64,000 nucleotides of DNA, taken from assembly GCA_002239105.1 (NCBI GenBank), contig MPNQ01000013.1, positions 27,762 to 91,761 of the forward strand, read 5' to 3'. Both the position numbers and the translations under genes were made by a program. This document shows, one piece after another, positions 33,018 through 42,003 of this stretch. The notes beneath the pieces are model-generated. The model did no database searches. It was not told the DNA's origin and worked only from the letters and a program-made list of their open reading frames with translations. How positions within the stretch are numbered: position 1 is the first letter of the stretch; each line of letters opens with the position of its first letter. This DNA is from a marine group bacterium Sva0996 bin134 (GTDB lineage: Bacteria; Actinomycetota; Acidimicrobiia; Acidimicrobiales; Bin134).

Positions 33018-35966
33018 ATGAACCGGGCACCGCTTCTACCTGTACTTATGGTCGCCCTCGCCCTCATTGCCGCTGCCTGCGGCGGTGACGACGACGATCA
33101 GCCCGCCACCCCAACCACGCCTGCGCCCGCCGCCACCACCCAGCCCGCCGAGCCAGCCCCGACGCCCGCTCCCACAACCGAGCCCGACACCGCCCCCGCG
33201 GGCCCCACTTGCGACTGGCCCATGTGGGGCCACGGCATTAGCCGCACCTTCTCCTACCCCTGCGACAGCGACATCAACCCCGACACCGCCGGCGACCTGC
33301 GCCGCATCTGGTTCTTCAACACCAGCGACGTGGTCACCGCCGCCCCGGTAGTAGTCGATGGCGTGCTCTATGTGGGCGATTGGGCCGGCCGGTTCTACGC
33401 CCTCGACGCCGCCGACGGCACCGAGATCTGGCACTACGACGCCGAGTATCACGACAACGTCTACGCCGGGCAGATCACCTCGTCGGCCTCCTACACCCTC
33501 ATCGACGGCACTCCCGCGGTGGTGTTCAACGCCGGGCGCACCATCCACGCCCTCAACGCGGCCGACGGCACCGAGATCTGGACCCACGCCCTGGGCGAGC
33601 CCGGCTGGCCCACCGAGCTGGAGACCACTCCCATCGTGGTGGACAACCGGGTGATCGCCACCTTCGACACCCACAACGCCCCCTTCCCCGCAGGGGTGGT
33701 GGCCCTTGACCTGGCCACCGGCGAGCTGCTGTGGCACTTCGACCTCGAAGGCGGCGACCACAAAGGCTGCGGGGGAGTGTGGGGATCGCCCTCGGTCGAC
33801 CTGGAGCGCCGCCTCATGTTCGCGGGCAGCGCCAACTGCCCCATCTCCCCCGAGGGCTGGGGCCCCTACACCGAGGCCCTTTTCGCGGTGGACATCGACA
33901 CCGGCGAGCCGGCTTGGAGCTTCCAGCCCCACCCGCCCAACAACGACGACTCCGATTTCGCCGGCGTGCCGGTGCTGTTCACCGCCAACGGCCAAGACCT
34001 GGTGGGCCTGGGCAACAAAGACGCCGTGTTCTACGTGGTCGATCGCGACATTGGCGAGCTGGTGTGGAGCACTAGGGCCACCAACGACAACGTGATCCGC
34101 CCCAACTTCGCCAGCGGCGGGTTCATCGGACCGGCCGCCTACGCCGATGGTATCATCGCCGGCGGCACCGGCGTAGCCGACTGCCCGTGCATGCACGCCT
34201 TCGACGCCGCCACCGGCCACATCGTCTGGCAGCAGCCCGCCGTCGGCCCCACCTACTCGCCCACCACCGAGGTGAATGGGGTGGTGTTCGTGGGCTCGCT
34301 CGACTTCACCCTGCGGGCCCTGCGCCTCGACAACGGCGATGTCCTGTGGTCCGACGAGCTCACCGGGCTCATCTCCGGCGGAGTGGCCATCGTGGGCAAC
34401 GACATGTGGGCCGTCGCCGGATTCCGCGAGCCCGGTTCGCCCGGCCCCTCGGAGACCTCCGGCGTGTTCCGCTACACCGTGACGCCCGAGGTTGAGGCCG
34501 CCCCCCAAACCGCCCCCGAACAAGCCCCCGAGCCCGAAGCCGGCCAAGTCCGCCTGGCGCAAGCGTCGGGCCGCTGCATCGACGCTCCCTGCGACGTCGG
34601 CTTCGACTTCAAGACCCCGCCGCCGGGCACCGACCCCCAACTCACGCTGTCGATCCAAACCGACCCCTTCGAGCTCACCGTTGCCTCCAGCGGCCTCGGC
34701 GACCCCGCCGCCTGGCTCCGGTCCGGGAGCGACGTCGCCGCCGTCGGCGCCTCGGCCTACGGCGTGCTGGTTTCGGAGCGTGACGACCGCCCCTCAGGCG
34801 GCTACCTGTGCGTCCTCGACGACACCGGCGGCTGCATCGCCCGCACTGTGCCCCGGCCGGGCGCCTCCTACAACCGCATCAGCCTGCTGGCCCTGCACGA
34901 CACCACCGTGATCCCCGGCCCCGCCGACGGCTTCGACCGCCTGGTGGCCAGCATCGGCTTCAACCCGCCGCTGCAAACCGAGCCCCTCGACCCGCCCACC
35001 TACCTGGTGTTCAGCCCCCAGGGCAACAACCTGGTGGTATACGGCGACAACGGCGCCACCCACCGGCTCATCACCAACGCCCGGGAGGACCCCGACGGCC
35101 GCGACATCAACGGCCAGGTGTGCTTCACTGACGAGGGCCGCTTCATCGCCGGCGAAGACACCGGCCAGCCCGAGGTCCCCGCCGGTTTCGGCATCTTCCA
35201 GCTCGACGGCGACACCCTGGACACCCTCACCGCCAACCAGATCGGCAAGCTCACCCCCGATTTCGAAGCCGCGGAGAACCAGCCCGAGCCTTACGGCTGC
35301 GCCTTTTTGCCCGACGGCCGCCTGCTCACCACCGACGTGGGCAACCAAGCGTCCGGCCCGGGCACCGGCCAGCTCACCGTGTGGTTCCCGCCCTACGACG
35401 GCGCCCGCTGCGTGGTGGCCGACGACATCGCCACCGCCCAGCAACTGGCCGCCGACGGCGACGATGTGCTGGTGGCCTCGGCCCGCCCGCCCACCATCGG
35501 CGTGCAGCGCTATTCCAACCTCCCCCGCAGCGCGGAGGAGTGCGACCCCGCCGCGGTCACCGTCGAGCTGTTCATCGCAGTGGGCGACGGCCTGAGCCTC
35601 ACCACCGGCGTCGCCGCCGACGGCCACGGCGGCTGGTACGTGTCCGACACCCTCGCCGGCGTCATCAACCAGTACGACGGCGACGGCAACTACATCCGCA
35701 CCGTGCTGGCCCCGCCCGAGGGCGAGGGGCTGGCCCTCGAGCCCATCAGCACCGGCTCTCCGCTGGGCATAGCCGTGGGCCCCGACGGCACCCTCTACTA
35801 CGCCGACCTGGCCCTGGCCATCAACGAGTCGGGCATCGGCCCCGCCTCCGGCCAGGGCACCGTGCGCCGCATTCGCTTCGACGCCGGCAACCAGCCTCTG
35901 CCACCGGAGACCCTCGATTACGGCCTCAACTTCCCCGACGGCCTCGGCGTCCTCCCCATCCCGTGA
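33018..35966 (+). CDS. PQQ-like beta-propeller lipoprotein with C-terminal NHL/SMP-30-like region
   Basis: This 982-residue exported lipoprotein has a signal peptide ending in lipobox IAAAC (Cys21), then an Asp and Pro/Thr-rich tether to about residue 60. It is followed by a quinoprotein-type eight-bladed propeller with at least seven blades recognisable by motifs such as YALDAADGTEIWHYD and HALNAADGTEIWTHA. After a short Pro/Glu linker (about 495-510) a second region has NHL/SMP-30-like repeats (GLALEPISTGSPLGIAVGPD). The first part resembles polyvinyl-alcohol or alcohol dehydrogenase propellers but no cytochrome domain is present, so it could be an enzyme or a surface binding protein. Confidence 0.85.
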   Translation: MNRAPLLPVLMVALALIAAACGGDDDDQPATPTTPAPAATTQPAEPAPTPAPTTEPDTAPAGPTCDWPMWGHGISRTFSYPCDSDINPDTAGDLRRIWFFNTSDVVTAAPVVVDGVLYVGDWAGRFYALDAADGTEIWHYDAEYHDNVYAGQITSSASYTLIDGTPAVVFNAGRTIHALNAADGTEIWTHALGEPGWPTELETTPIVVDNRVIATFDTHNAPFPAGVVALDLATGELLWHFDLEGGDHKGCGGVWGSPSVDLERRLMFAGSANCPISPEGWGPYTEALFAVDIDTGEPAWSFQPHPPNNDDSDFAGVPVLFTANGQDLVGLGNKDAVFYVVDRDIGELVWSTRATNDNVIRPNFASGGFIGPAAYADGIIAGGTGVADCPCMHAFDAATGHIVWQQPAVGPTYSPTTEVNGVVFVGSLDFTLRALRLDNGDVLWSDELTGLISGGVAIVGNDMWAVAGFREPGSPGPSETSGVFRYTVTPEVEAAPQTAPEQAPEPEAGQVRLAQASGRCIDAPCDVGFDFKTPPPGTDPQLTLSIQTDPFELTVASSGLGDPAAWLRSGSDVAAVGASAYGVLVSERDDRPSGGYLCVLDDTGGCIARTVPRPGASYNRISLLALHDTTVIPGPADGFDRLVASIGFNPPLQTEPLDPPTYLVFSPQGNNLVVYGDNGATHRLITNAREDPDGRDINGQVCFTDEGRFIAGEDTGQPEVPAGFGIFQLDGDTLDTLTANQIGKLTPDFEAAENQPEPYGCAFLPDGRLLTTDVGNQASGPGTGQLTVWFPPYDGARCVVADDIATAQQLAADGDDVLVASARPPTIGVQRYSNLPRSAEECDPAAVTVELFIAVGDGLSLTTGVAADGHGGWYVSDTLAGVINQYDGDGNYIRTVLAPPEGEGLALEPISTGSPLGIAVGPDGTLYYADLALAINESGIGPASGQGTVRRIRFDAGNQPLPPETLDYGLNFPDGLGVLPIP

Positions 35967-36000
35967 GCCACACCGGCCACATGGCCTACGATGCTCGCTG

Positions 36001-36201
36001 ATGCGCATCCGGGTTGACACCGAGCTTTGCCAGGGCCACGGCCGCTGCTACATGCTGGCGCCCGACCTGTTCGACGCCGACGACGACGGCTACTGCGAGC
36101 CCACCGACGAGCGCACCGTGCCCTCTGAGCTGGCCGATCAGGCCCGCCGGGCATCGATGAACTGCCCAGAAGACGCCATCATCTTGACCGAGGAGACCTG
36201 A
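36001..36201 (+). CDS. [3Fe-4S]-type ferredoxin
   Basis: This 66-residue ferredoxin has three cluster cysteines: CQGHGRC and the Cys in NCPEDAI. The spacing and the residue between the first two fit a single 3Fe-4S cluster, as used by actinobacterial P450s. It is acidic, suited to docking on P450. Its stop overlaps the P450 start as TGATG, so it is the dedicated electron donor of that P450. A ferredoxin reductase is not in the window. Confidence 0.92.
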   Translation: MRIRVDTELCQGHGRCYMLAPDLFDADDDGYCEPTDERTVPSELADQARRASMNCPEDAIILTEET

Positions 36202-37370
36202 TGACTGAAAAGAAGTATTCGCTAGAGCCCCCCGAGATCGCCCGAAATCCCCACGACACCTATCGGAAGCTGCGCGACAACGCCCCGGTGACCGAGCTGT
36301 CCGGTCGAAGCAGCCTCGATGCCATCACTATCAGCCGCCACGAAGACGTGATGCGCGCCTTCCAGACCCCCGAGGTGTTCTCCTCCGACCCCGGAGCGGT
36401 CGACATCGGCAACACCCGCCCCTTGGTGCCCCTCCAGATCGACCCGCCCCACCACCGCAAGCACCGCAAAGCGCTCGATCCGCTGTTCGCCCCCAAGCAG
36501 ATGGCCAGGCACGAGCCCCGGGTGCGGGAGCTCATCCGCGAGCTGATCGACAAGGTGGCCGACGAAGGCCACTGCAACTTCCATCACGAAATCGCCGAGC
36601 CCATGCCGTCCACCATCTTCCTGGAGCTGCTGGGCTTGCCCGTAAGCCGGGTCGACGAGTTCCTCGCCCTCAAAGACGGCATAGTCCGTCCACCGGCCCG
36701 CTCCATGGAGGAGCGCCGGGAGATGGTCAATGCCACCGGCCAGAAGATCTACGCCGCTCTCGAAGAAGTGGTGGACGCCCGCATGGCCGAGCGCCAAGAC
36801 GACTTCTTGTCCACCATCCTCGACGCCGAGGTCGAAGGCCAGCCCCTCAGCCGCGACGACGTGGTCGACATCGGCTATCTGTTCTTCATCGCCGGCCTCG
36901 ACACGGTGTCGGCCTCGCTGGAGTGCATGGTGGCCTTCCTGGCCCAGAACCCCGGCCACCGCCAGCAGCTATTGGACGACCCGTCGGTGATCCCCCACGC
37001 CATTGAGGAGCTGCTGCGCTACGAGAGCCCGGTGGCCAGCTCAGCCCGCATCACCGCAGTAGACACCGAGGTAAACGGCTGCCCCATATCCGCCGGCACC
37101 CGCATCCACGTCTTGATTGGGTCGGCCAACACCGACGAGCGGGTCTGGGAGACCCCCGACGAAGTGGACTTCGACCGGGAGTCCAAAAAGCACATCGCCT
37201 TCGGCGCCGGCGTTCACCGCTGCCTGGGCTCCCATCTGGCCCGCATGGAGCTGCGGGTGGCCCTCGAGGAGTGGCACGCCCGGGTGCCGCACTACCGCCT
37301 GGCCGACGGCGTTGAGTTGAAGTTCAGCCAGGGCATTCGCCAGATCGACAACCTGGAGCTTGTCTGGTGA
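36201..37370 (+). CDS. cytochrome P450 paired with ferredoxin
   Basis: This 389-residue P450 has the I-helix FFIAGLDTVSASLE (Asp-Thr in place of Glu-Thr), K-helix EELLR and heme loop FGAGVHRCLGSHLAR. It is translationally coupled to its ferredoxin upstream (TGATG) and to a CoA-transferase downstream (GTGA). This coupling to CoA metabolism suggests that its hydroxylated product is handled as a CoA ester, or that the operon degrades one compound. Substrate unknown. Confidence 0.93.
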   Translation: MTEKKYSLEPPEIARNPHDTYRKLRDNAPVTELSGRSSLDAITISRHEDVMRAFQTPEVFSSDPGAVDIGNTRPLVPLQIDPPHHRKHRKALDPLFAPKQMARHEPRVRELIRELIDKVADEGHCNFHHEIAEPMPSTIFLELLGLPVSRVDEFLALKDGIVRPPARSMEERREMVNATGQKIYAALEEVVDARMAERQDDFLSTILDAEVEGQPLSRDDVVDIGYLFFIAGLDTVSASLECMVAFLAQNPGHRQQLLDDPSVIPHAIEELLRYESPVASSARITAVDTEVNGCPISAGTRIHVLIGSANTDERVWETPDEVDFDRESKKHIAFGAGVHRCLGSHLARMELRVALEEWHARVPHYRLADGVELKFSQGIRQIDNLELVW

Positions 37371-38608
37371 GCGACCGCGAGGCCCCGCCCAGCCGCCCCC
37401 TCGAGGGCATCCGGGTGGTCGAGGTCGCCAGCTGGATGTTTATCCCCTCGGGCGGCTCGGTGCTGGTCGACTGGGGGGCCGACGTCATCAAGGTCGAGCA
37501 CCCGGTTACCGGCGACCCCCAGCGGGGCCTCATCACCTCGGGACTGGTGCCTGGCGGCGCCGGCGGGGTCAACTTCATGATCGAACAGCCCAACCGGGGC
37601 AAGCGCTCCATCGGGCTGAACCTGGCCCACCCCGACGGCCGAGAGATGCTGCTCAAGCTGGTGGAGACCGCCGATGTGTTCCTCACCAACTACATGCCCC
37701 CGGTGCGCCGCAAGCTCCGCATCGACACCGACGATCTGCGCGAGCGCAACCCCCAGATCATCATCGCCCGGGGCTCTGGCCAGGGCCCCCACGGCCCCGA
37801 CGCCGAAAAAGGCGGCTACGACGGCGCCTCCTTCTGGGCCCGCGGCGGCATGGGTGCCACCCTTCCGGCCCGGCCCGACGGCTGGCCCATGAGCCAGCCC
37901 GCCCCCGCCTTCGGCGACGTCATGGGCGGCATGGCCACCGCTGGCGCCATCGCCGCGGCCCTCTACCAGCGGTCCGCCACCGGCGAGCCCTCGGTAATCG
38001 ACGTGTCGCTTCTGGCCACCGCCATGTGGCAGCTATCGCCCCTCGTCATCGCCGCCAAGCTCTTCGGCATGGACCGGCTCCCGGCTGGCGACCGCACCAA
38101 GATGGTCAACCCTGTGGTGAACGCCTACCGCACCTCCGATAACCGCTACCTCAGCTTCATCCTGCTCCAAGCCGACAAGCATTGGCCCCAGCTCTGCGAG
38201 TGCATCGGCCGCCCCGAGCTGGCCACCGACCCCCGATTCGTCGACATGGCCGCCCGGGCCGAGAACAACGAGGCCTGCATCGCCATCCTCGACGAGGTGT
38301 TCGAATCCCAGCCCCTGGCACACTGGAAAGAAGCCCTGGCCGACTTCAAGGGCGTGTGGGTCCCGTTCCAAACCCTGGGCGAGCTCTACGAAGACCCCCA
38401 GGTAGTCGCCAACGGCTACCTCCCCGCCATGACCACCGGCACCGGCCAAGAAGTGCAGCTAGTGGCCAACCCCGCCATGTTCAACGAGCAGCCCGTAACC
38501 GTAAACCGCGCCCCCGAACACGGCGAGCACACCGAAACCCTCCTCCTAGAAACCGGCGTCCCCTGGGAAGAAATAGCCGCCATGAAAGAGTCCGGGGCGA
38601 TTCTCTAG
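37367..38608 (+). CDS. CaiB/BaiF family CoA-transferase
   Basis: This 413-residue family III CoA-transferase has IRVVEVASWMFIPSGGSVL and ADVIKVEHPVTGDPQRG, the probable catalytic Asp in PAFGDVMGGMA, and a C-terminal NRAPEHGEHTETLLL. It lacks the proline expansion found in the paralogue at 18942. GTG 37367 overlaps the P450 stop. It transfers CoA onto an organic acid, presumably in the pathway of its P450. Confidence 0.9.
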   Translation: MSDREAPPSRPLEGIRVVEVASWMFIPSGGSVLVDWGADVIKVEHPVTGDPQRGLITSGLVPGGAGGVNFMIEQPNRGKRSIGLNLAHPDGREMLLKLVETADVFLTNYMPPVRRKLRIDTDDLRERNPQIIIARGSGQGPHGPDAEKGGYDGASFWARGGMGATLPARPDGWPMSQPAPAFGDVMGGMATAGAIAAALYQRSATGEPSVIDVSLLATAMWQLSPLVIAAKLFGMDRLPAGDRTKMVNPVVNAYRTSDNRYLSFILLQADKHWPQLCECIGRPELATDPRFVDMAARAENNEACIAILDEVFESQPLAHWKEALADFKGVWVPFQTLGELYEDPQVVANGYLPAMTTGTGQEVQLVANPAMFNEQPVTVNRAPEHGEHTETLLLETGVPWEEIAAMKESGAIL

Positions 38609-38628
38609 CCCTGCCCCCGCGGGCGGGT

Positions 38629-39465
38629 TCAGTCGCCGAACAGGGCGGTGGCGATGGAGGCGGCGATGCGGGGCGGGTCCTGGAAGGGGCCGAAGTGGGT
38701 GAGGTCGTCGAAGGTCTCCAGGGTGGCGTTGGGCAGCGCATCGGCGATGTAAGGGGCCACCATGGCGGGGGGATCGGTATCGGTGCTGGTCGCCACCGTT
38801 GCCACCGCAGCAATCTCGCCCAGACGGTCGAAGGCCGATCGGTCGGGATTCTCGAAGATGGTGGCCTCCACCTCGCGGGGGCACTTCATGGTCACCGTGC
38901 CGTCGGGCAGCTCCCGAAAGCCGTGGTCCAGGTAGGCCCACAGCACCTCGGGGTCTAGCAAGTTGAATGGGGGTCGGCTTGCATACCGGTCATAGGCCGC
39001 CTGGCGAGAATCGAAGAACTCCTTGCGCATCCGGGCTATGTCGCCCAGCGTCTTAACGCCGTCACGGGGCAAGGCGATGGCTGGAATGGTCACCGGCTCA
39101 TACACCCACACCCGGTCGAAGCTTCCTGGCCGGGCCAACTCGGCCTTCAAGACGGAGGCCCCGCCCAAAGAGTGGCCTGCGGCCAGCCGGGGGGCCGGGT
39201 CCAAGGCGTCCACTGCGGCCAGCACGTCGTCGGCAAACCCACCCCAGTCGTAATCCTCATCCGGGGCCGACACGCTGTCACCGTGCCCCCGAAAGTCCAG
39301 CGCCCAGCACTGGGCCACCGGCCTCAACTCGCGAGCCACCGCCTGCCACATCCGACCGCAAAACCCGTTGGCGTGGGCCAAGAGGACCGTCGGCCCTTCG
39401 CCACCCAAGTCGTGCAGCGCCACCCGCGCCCCCTTGGAAGAACCAATCAGCATCGGGCTGCTCAT
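38629..39465 (-). CDS. alpha/beta hydrolase
   Basis: This 278-residue alpha/beta hydrolase has the oxyanion strand LLAHANGFCGRMW, the DFRGHGDS turn, nucleophile elbow GHSLGG with Ser99, and a C-terminal His in LTHFGPFQDP (about residue 260). It hydrolyses an ester, thioester or similar bond; specificity cannot be told. The frame is open further upstream to 39744, but that lies antisense to the enoyl-CoA hydratase. ATG 39465 leaves a 64-base divergent gap. Confidence 0.88.
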   Translation of the reverse strand: MSSPMLIGSSKGARVALHDLGGEGPTVLLAHANGFCGRMWQAVARELRPVAQCWALDFRGHGDSVSAPDEDYDWGGFADDVLAAVDALDPAPRLAAGHSLGGASVLKAELARPGSFDRVWVYEPVTIPAIALPRDGVKTLGDIARMRKEFFDSRQAAYDRYASRPPFNLLDPEVLWAYLDHGFRELPDGTVTMKCPREVEATIFENPDRSAFDRLGEIAAVATVATSTDTDPPAMVAPYIADALPNATLETFDDLTHFGPFQDPPRIAASIATALFGD

Positions 39466-39529
39466 GGCAGAAAAACCGGGGCCGCTGGGGTGGGTCCGCA
39501 CATCGGCCCGCAGGTTACGGTTGGCGGCC

Positions 39530-40357
39530 ATGAACGACAACATCGTCTTGATCGACAACCCCCGGCCCCACGTCCGGCGCATCACCATGAACCGCCCCGA
39601 GAAGCGCAACAGCCTCATCCACCCGTTGCGGGGCGCCATTCTTGACGCCCTGGCCGAGGCCGACCAAGACGACGACGTCAAGGTCAGCATCGTCTGCGGT
39701 GCCGGCCCGTCGTTCTCCGCCGGGTACGACCTCGGCGGGGGCAACGAGGGCTATGAGCTGCCCTTCTACACCCCCGGCGGCGAGGGCCAGTGGCCCCGCC
39801 ACGTCACCGAGGGCTGGATGAGCATCTGGGATCTGGCCAAGCCAGTCATCGCCCAGGTCCACGGCTACTGCCTGGCCGGGGGCAGCGAACTGGCCACCGG
39901 TTGCGACCTGGTCTACATGGCCGAGGACGCCAAGATGGGCTACCCCGCCGTCCGCTTCGGCGTGCCCGACATGCACTTCCACTCCTGGTTTATGGGCATG
40001 CGCAAGGCCATGGAGATGATGCTCACCGGCGACTACGTGTCGGGCATCGAGGCGGTGGAGAAGGGCTGGGCCAACGCCGCTTACCCCGAAGACGAGCTGG
40101 CCGACGCCGTGCTCGACATCGCCGAGCGCATCGCCCAGGTGCCCACCGAGCTGCTTCAGATGAACAAGCGGGTGGTCCACCGCCAGATGGAGCACATGGG
40201 CATGCGGGCTGGCATCCGGGCTGGCACCGAGCTGTGCGCGCTGGGCACCCACACCCAGGCCATGGCCGATTTCGTGGGCTCCATCCAGAAAAAGGGACTC
40301 ACCACCACCCTGTCTGAGCGCGACTCCAAGTTCGGCGACTACCGCACCAGCCACTGA
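39530..40357 (+). CDS. enoyl-CoA hydratase/isomerase
   Basis: This 275-residue crotonase-family protein has ITMNRPEKRNSL, the oxyanion segment GAGPSFSAGYDLGGG and GYCLAGGSELATGCDLVYMAE. The start is ATG 39530 (MNDNIVLID); an upstream extension to 39368 overlaps the divergent hydrolase and was rejected. A GGNEGYELPFYTPGGEGQW insertion after the oxyanion loop is longer than usual and probably shapes the acyl pocket. It acts on an enoyl-CoA. Confidence 0.9.
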   Translation: MNDNIVLIDNPRPHVRRITMNRPEKRNSLIHPLRGAILDALAEADQDDDVKVSIVCGAGPSFSAGYDLGGGNEGYELPFYTPGGEGQWPRHVTEGWMSIWDLAKPVIAQVHGYCLAGGSELATGCDLVYMAEDAKMGYPAVRFGVPDMHFHSWFMGMRKAMEMMLTGDYVSGIEAVEKGWANAAYPEDELADAVLDIAERIAQVPTELLQMNKRVVHRQMEHMGMRAGIRAGTELCALGTHTQAMADFVGSIQKKGLTTTLSERDSKFGDYRTSH

Positions 40358-40381
40358 GCTGCCCCACCCCTACCTGGCCGA

Positions 40382-40398
40382 CCCCCCTGTATGGGGGG
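40382..40398. repeat. C6/G6 inverted repeat upstream of ABC importer
   Basis: CCCCCC-TGTAT-GGGGGG forms a 6-bp hairpin or operator-like palindrome 50 bases before the binding-protein start and 24 bases after the hydratase stop. It could end the hydratase transcript or bind a regulator; there is no T tract. Confidence 0.35.
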
Positions 40399-40448
40399 GA
40401 GCGAGTTGGGGTAGTTTGACGGGGACATTCACGAGGGGGGATTCCTTG

Positions 40449-41972
40449 ATGGCTGCTCGCATTTGGAAACTGGCGTTGATTCTCGCCGCTGTGGCCCTGG
40501 TGGCCAGCGCCTGCGGCAATGCCGGGAACGACGACGAGGGCGGCGCCCCGGCACCCACCGCCGCTCCTGCCCCCGAAGAGGCGCCCGATGACGAACCCGC
40601 CCCTGCCCCCGAAGAGGCCGACGACGAGCCCGCCCCTGCCCCTGAGGAGACTGACGACGAGCCCGCCCCTGCCCCCGAAGAGGCCGACGACGAGCCCGCC
40701 CCCGAACCCGAAGCTGAGCCTGAGCCCGAGGAGCCCAAAGAGCCCGAGCATCGCCACACCTTCGTGCCCATTTCCGGCGTGCCCGGGGTGAACGACGACG
40801 AGATCAAGGTCTCCTCCATCGTCACCATCAGCAACAACATGTTGGGCACCAACATCGCCGCCTACAACGACGGCATCGAGGCCTACTTCAACTTCATCAA
40901 CGACACCGGCGGCATCTACGGCCGCGAGCTGGTGCTGGCCAACAAGCGCGACGACCAGCTTTTCCAGAACCTGGCCCAGTCGCTGGCCATGGTGGAAGAG
41001 GACGATTCGCTGGCCGCCTTCGTGGCCACCCTCTTGTTCTTCGGGGCCGACACCCTCAACGACGCCGGGGTGCCCACCTTCGGCTGGAACATCCACAACG
41101 AGTTCGCCGACCGGTGGAACATCGTCGGCAACATCGCCCCGAGCTGTATTGGCTGCATCCACCAGCTGTTCCCCTGGGTCGCCCATCAGGTGGGCGCCAC
41201 CAAGGTCGGAATCTTCGGTTACGGCAACAGTGAGAACTCCAAGGTCTGCGCCGAGGGCACCCGCGACTCCATCGAGCACTACAGCGCCGAGGCCGGCGGC
41301 ATGACGGTGGAGTTCTTCGACACCTCCATCGAGTTCGGCCTGTCTGGCGGCGTCGCCCCCCAAGTCTCGGAGATGAAGGACAAAGGCGTCGACTTCATCT
41401 TCACCTGCCTCGACCTCAACGGCATGCGCACCATCGCCCAAGAGATGGTCAAGCAGGACTACCGCGACCAGGTCACGATGTATCACCCCAACACCTACAA
41501 CCATGAGTTTGTCGCCGCCAACGCCGACCTGTTCGAGGGCGACTTGGTCTTCGTCCAGTTCGTGCCGTTCGAAGCCGAGATCGACAGCGAGCTGCAAAGG
41601 CGGTTCTTCGAGTACACCGAGGGCATCAAACTCGAAGAGCAGACCATCGTCGGCTGGCTCAACGCCCACCTGTTCTACGACGGCCTGCTGGCCGCGGGGC
41701 CCGAGTTCGACCGGGCTTCTTTGATGGAGGCGGTGCGCTCGTTCGAGGACTACAGCCACGACGGGCTCACCAACCCCATCGACTGGAACCGCCAGATCCC
41801 GCTGCCCAACGACAACATCGACGCCGATTACGAGTACCGCTGTGTGAACGGCGTGCAGATTGTGAACGGAGCCTTCGTCCAGTGGACCGGCGAGCCCGGC
41901 AAGCCGTGGACGTGCTGGGAGGTTGTCCGAGAAGACTGGCACGAACCCGAATCCCTCTCGTTTGTGAACTGA
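40449..41972 (+). CDS. branched-chain-type ABC transporter substrate-binding lipoprotein
   Basis: This 507-residue periplasmic-binding-protein-like lipoprotein (LivJ/Peripla_BP_6 type) has signal peptide and lipobox VASAC (Cys22). An acidic Pro/Glu tether built from tandem repeats (about residues 42-100) follows, then a two-lobed domain beginning GVNDDEIKVSSIVTISN with NDTGGIYGRELVL. It binds the ligand and delivers it to the permease encoded next. ATG 40449 follows GAGGGGGG. Ligands in this family include amino acids, amides, urea and aromatic acids. First gene of a four-gene importer operon. Confidence 0.9.
   Translation: MAARIWKLALILAAVALVASACGNAGNDDEGGAPAPTAAPAPEEAPDDEPAPAPEEADDEPAPAPEETDDEPAPAPEEADDEPAPEPEAEPEPEEPKEPEHRHTFVPISGVPGVNDDEIKVSSIVTISNNMLGTNIAAYNDGIEAYFNFINDTGGIYGRELVLANKRDDQLFQNLAQSLAMVEEDDSLAAFVATLLFFGADTLNDAGVPTFGWNIHNEFADRWNIVGNIAPSCIGCIHQLFPWVAHQVGATKVGIFGYGNSENSKVCAEGTRDSIEHYSAEAGGMTVEFFDTSIEFGLSGGVAPQVSEMKDKGVDFIFTCLDLNGMRTIAQEMVKQDYRDQVTMYHPNTYNHEFVAANADLFEGDLVFVQFVPFEAEIDSELQRRFFEYTEGIKLEEQTIVGWLNAHLFYDGLLAAGPEFDRASLMEAVRSFEDYSHDGLTNPIDWNRQIPLPNDNIDADYEYRCVNGVQIVNGAFVQWTGEPGKPWTCWEVVREDWHEPESLSFVN
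40572..40706. repeat. tandem repeat encoding lipoprotein tether
   Basis: One 36-base copy and three 33-base copies encode PEEADDEPAPA-like units. The repeat forms the flexible acidic tether of the binding protein. Confidence 0.85.
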
Positions 41973-42003
41973 TCCGGCCTGGCGAGCGGAGGCTGAGCCG
42001 AAC

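Noticed and set aside
33036..34658. 540-codon antisense open frame opposite the propeller lipoprotein
   Set aside because: Glycine/valine-rich shadow frame; the sense strand shows clear propeller repeats and a lipobox.
40572..40706. Possible CRISPR-like or VNTR array
   Set aside because: The units are contiguous, in frame, and encode a lipoprotein tether; there are no spacers.
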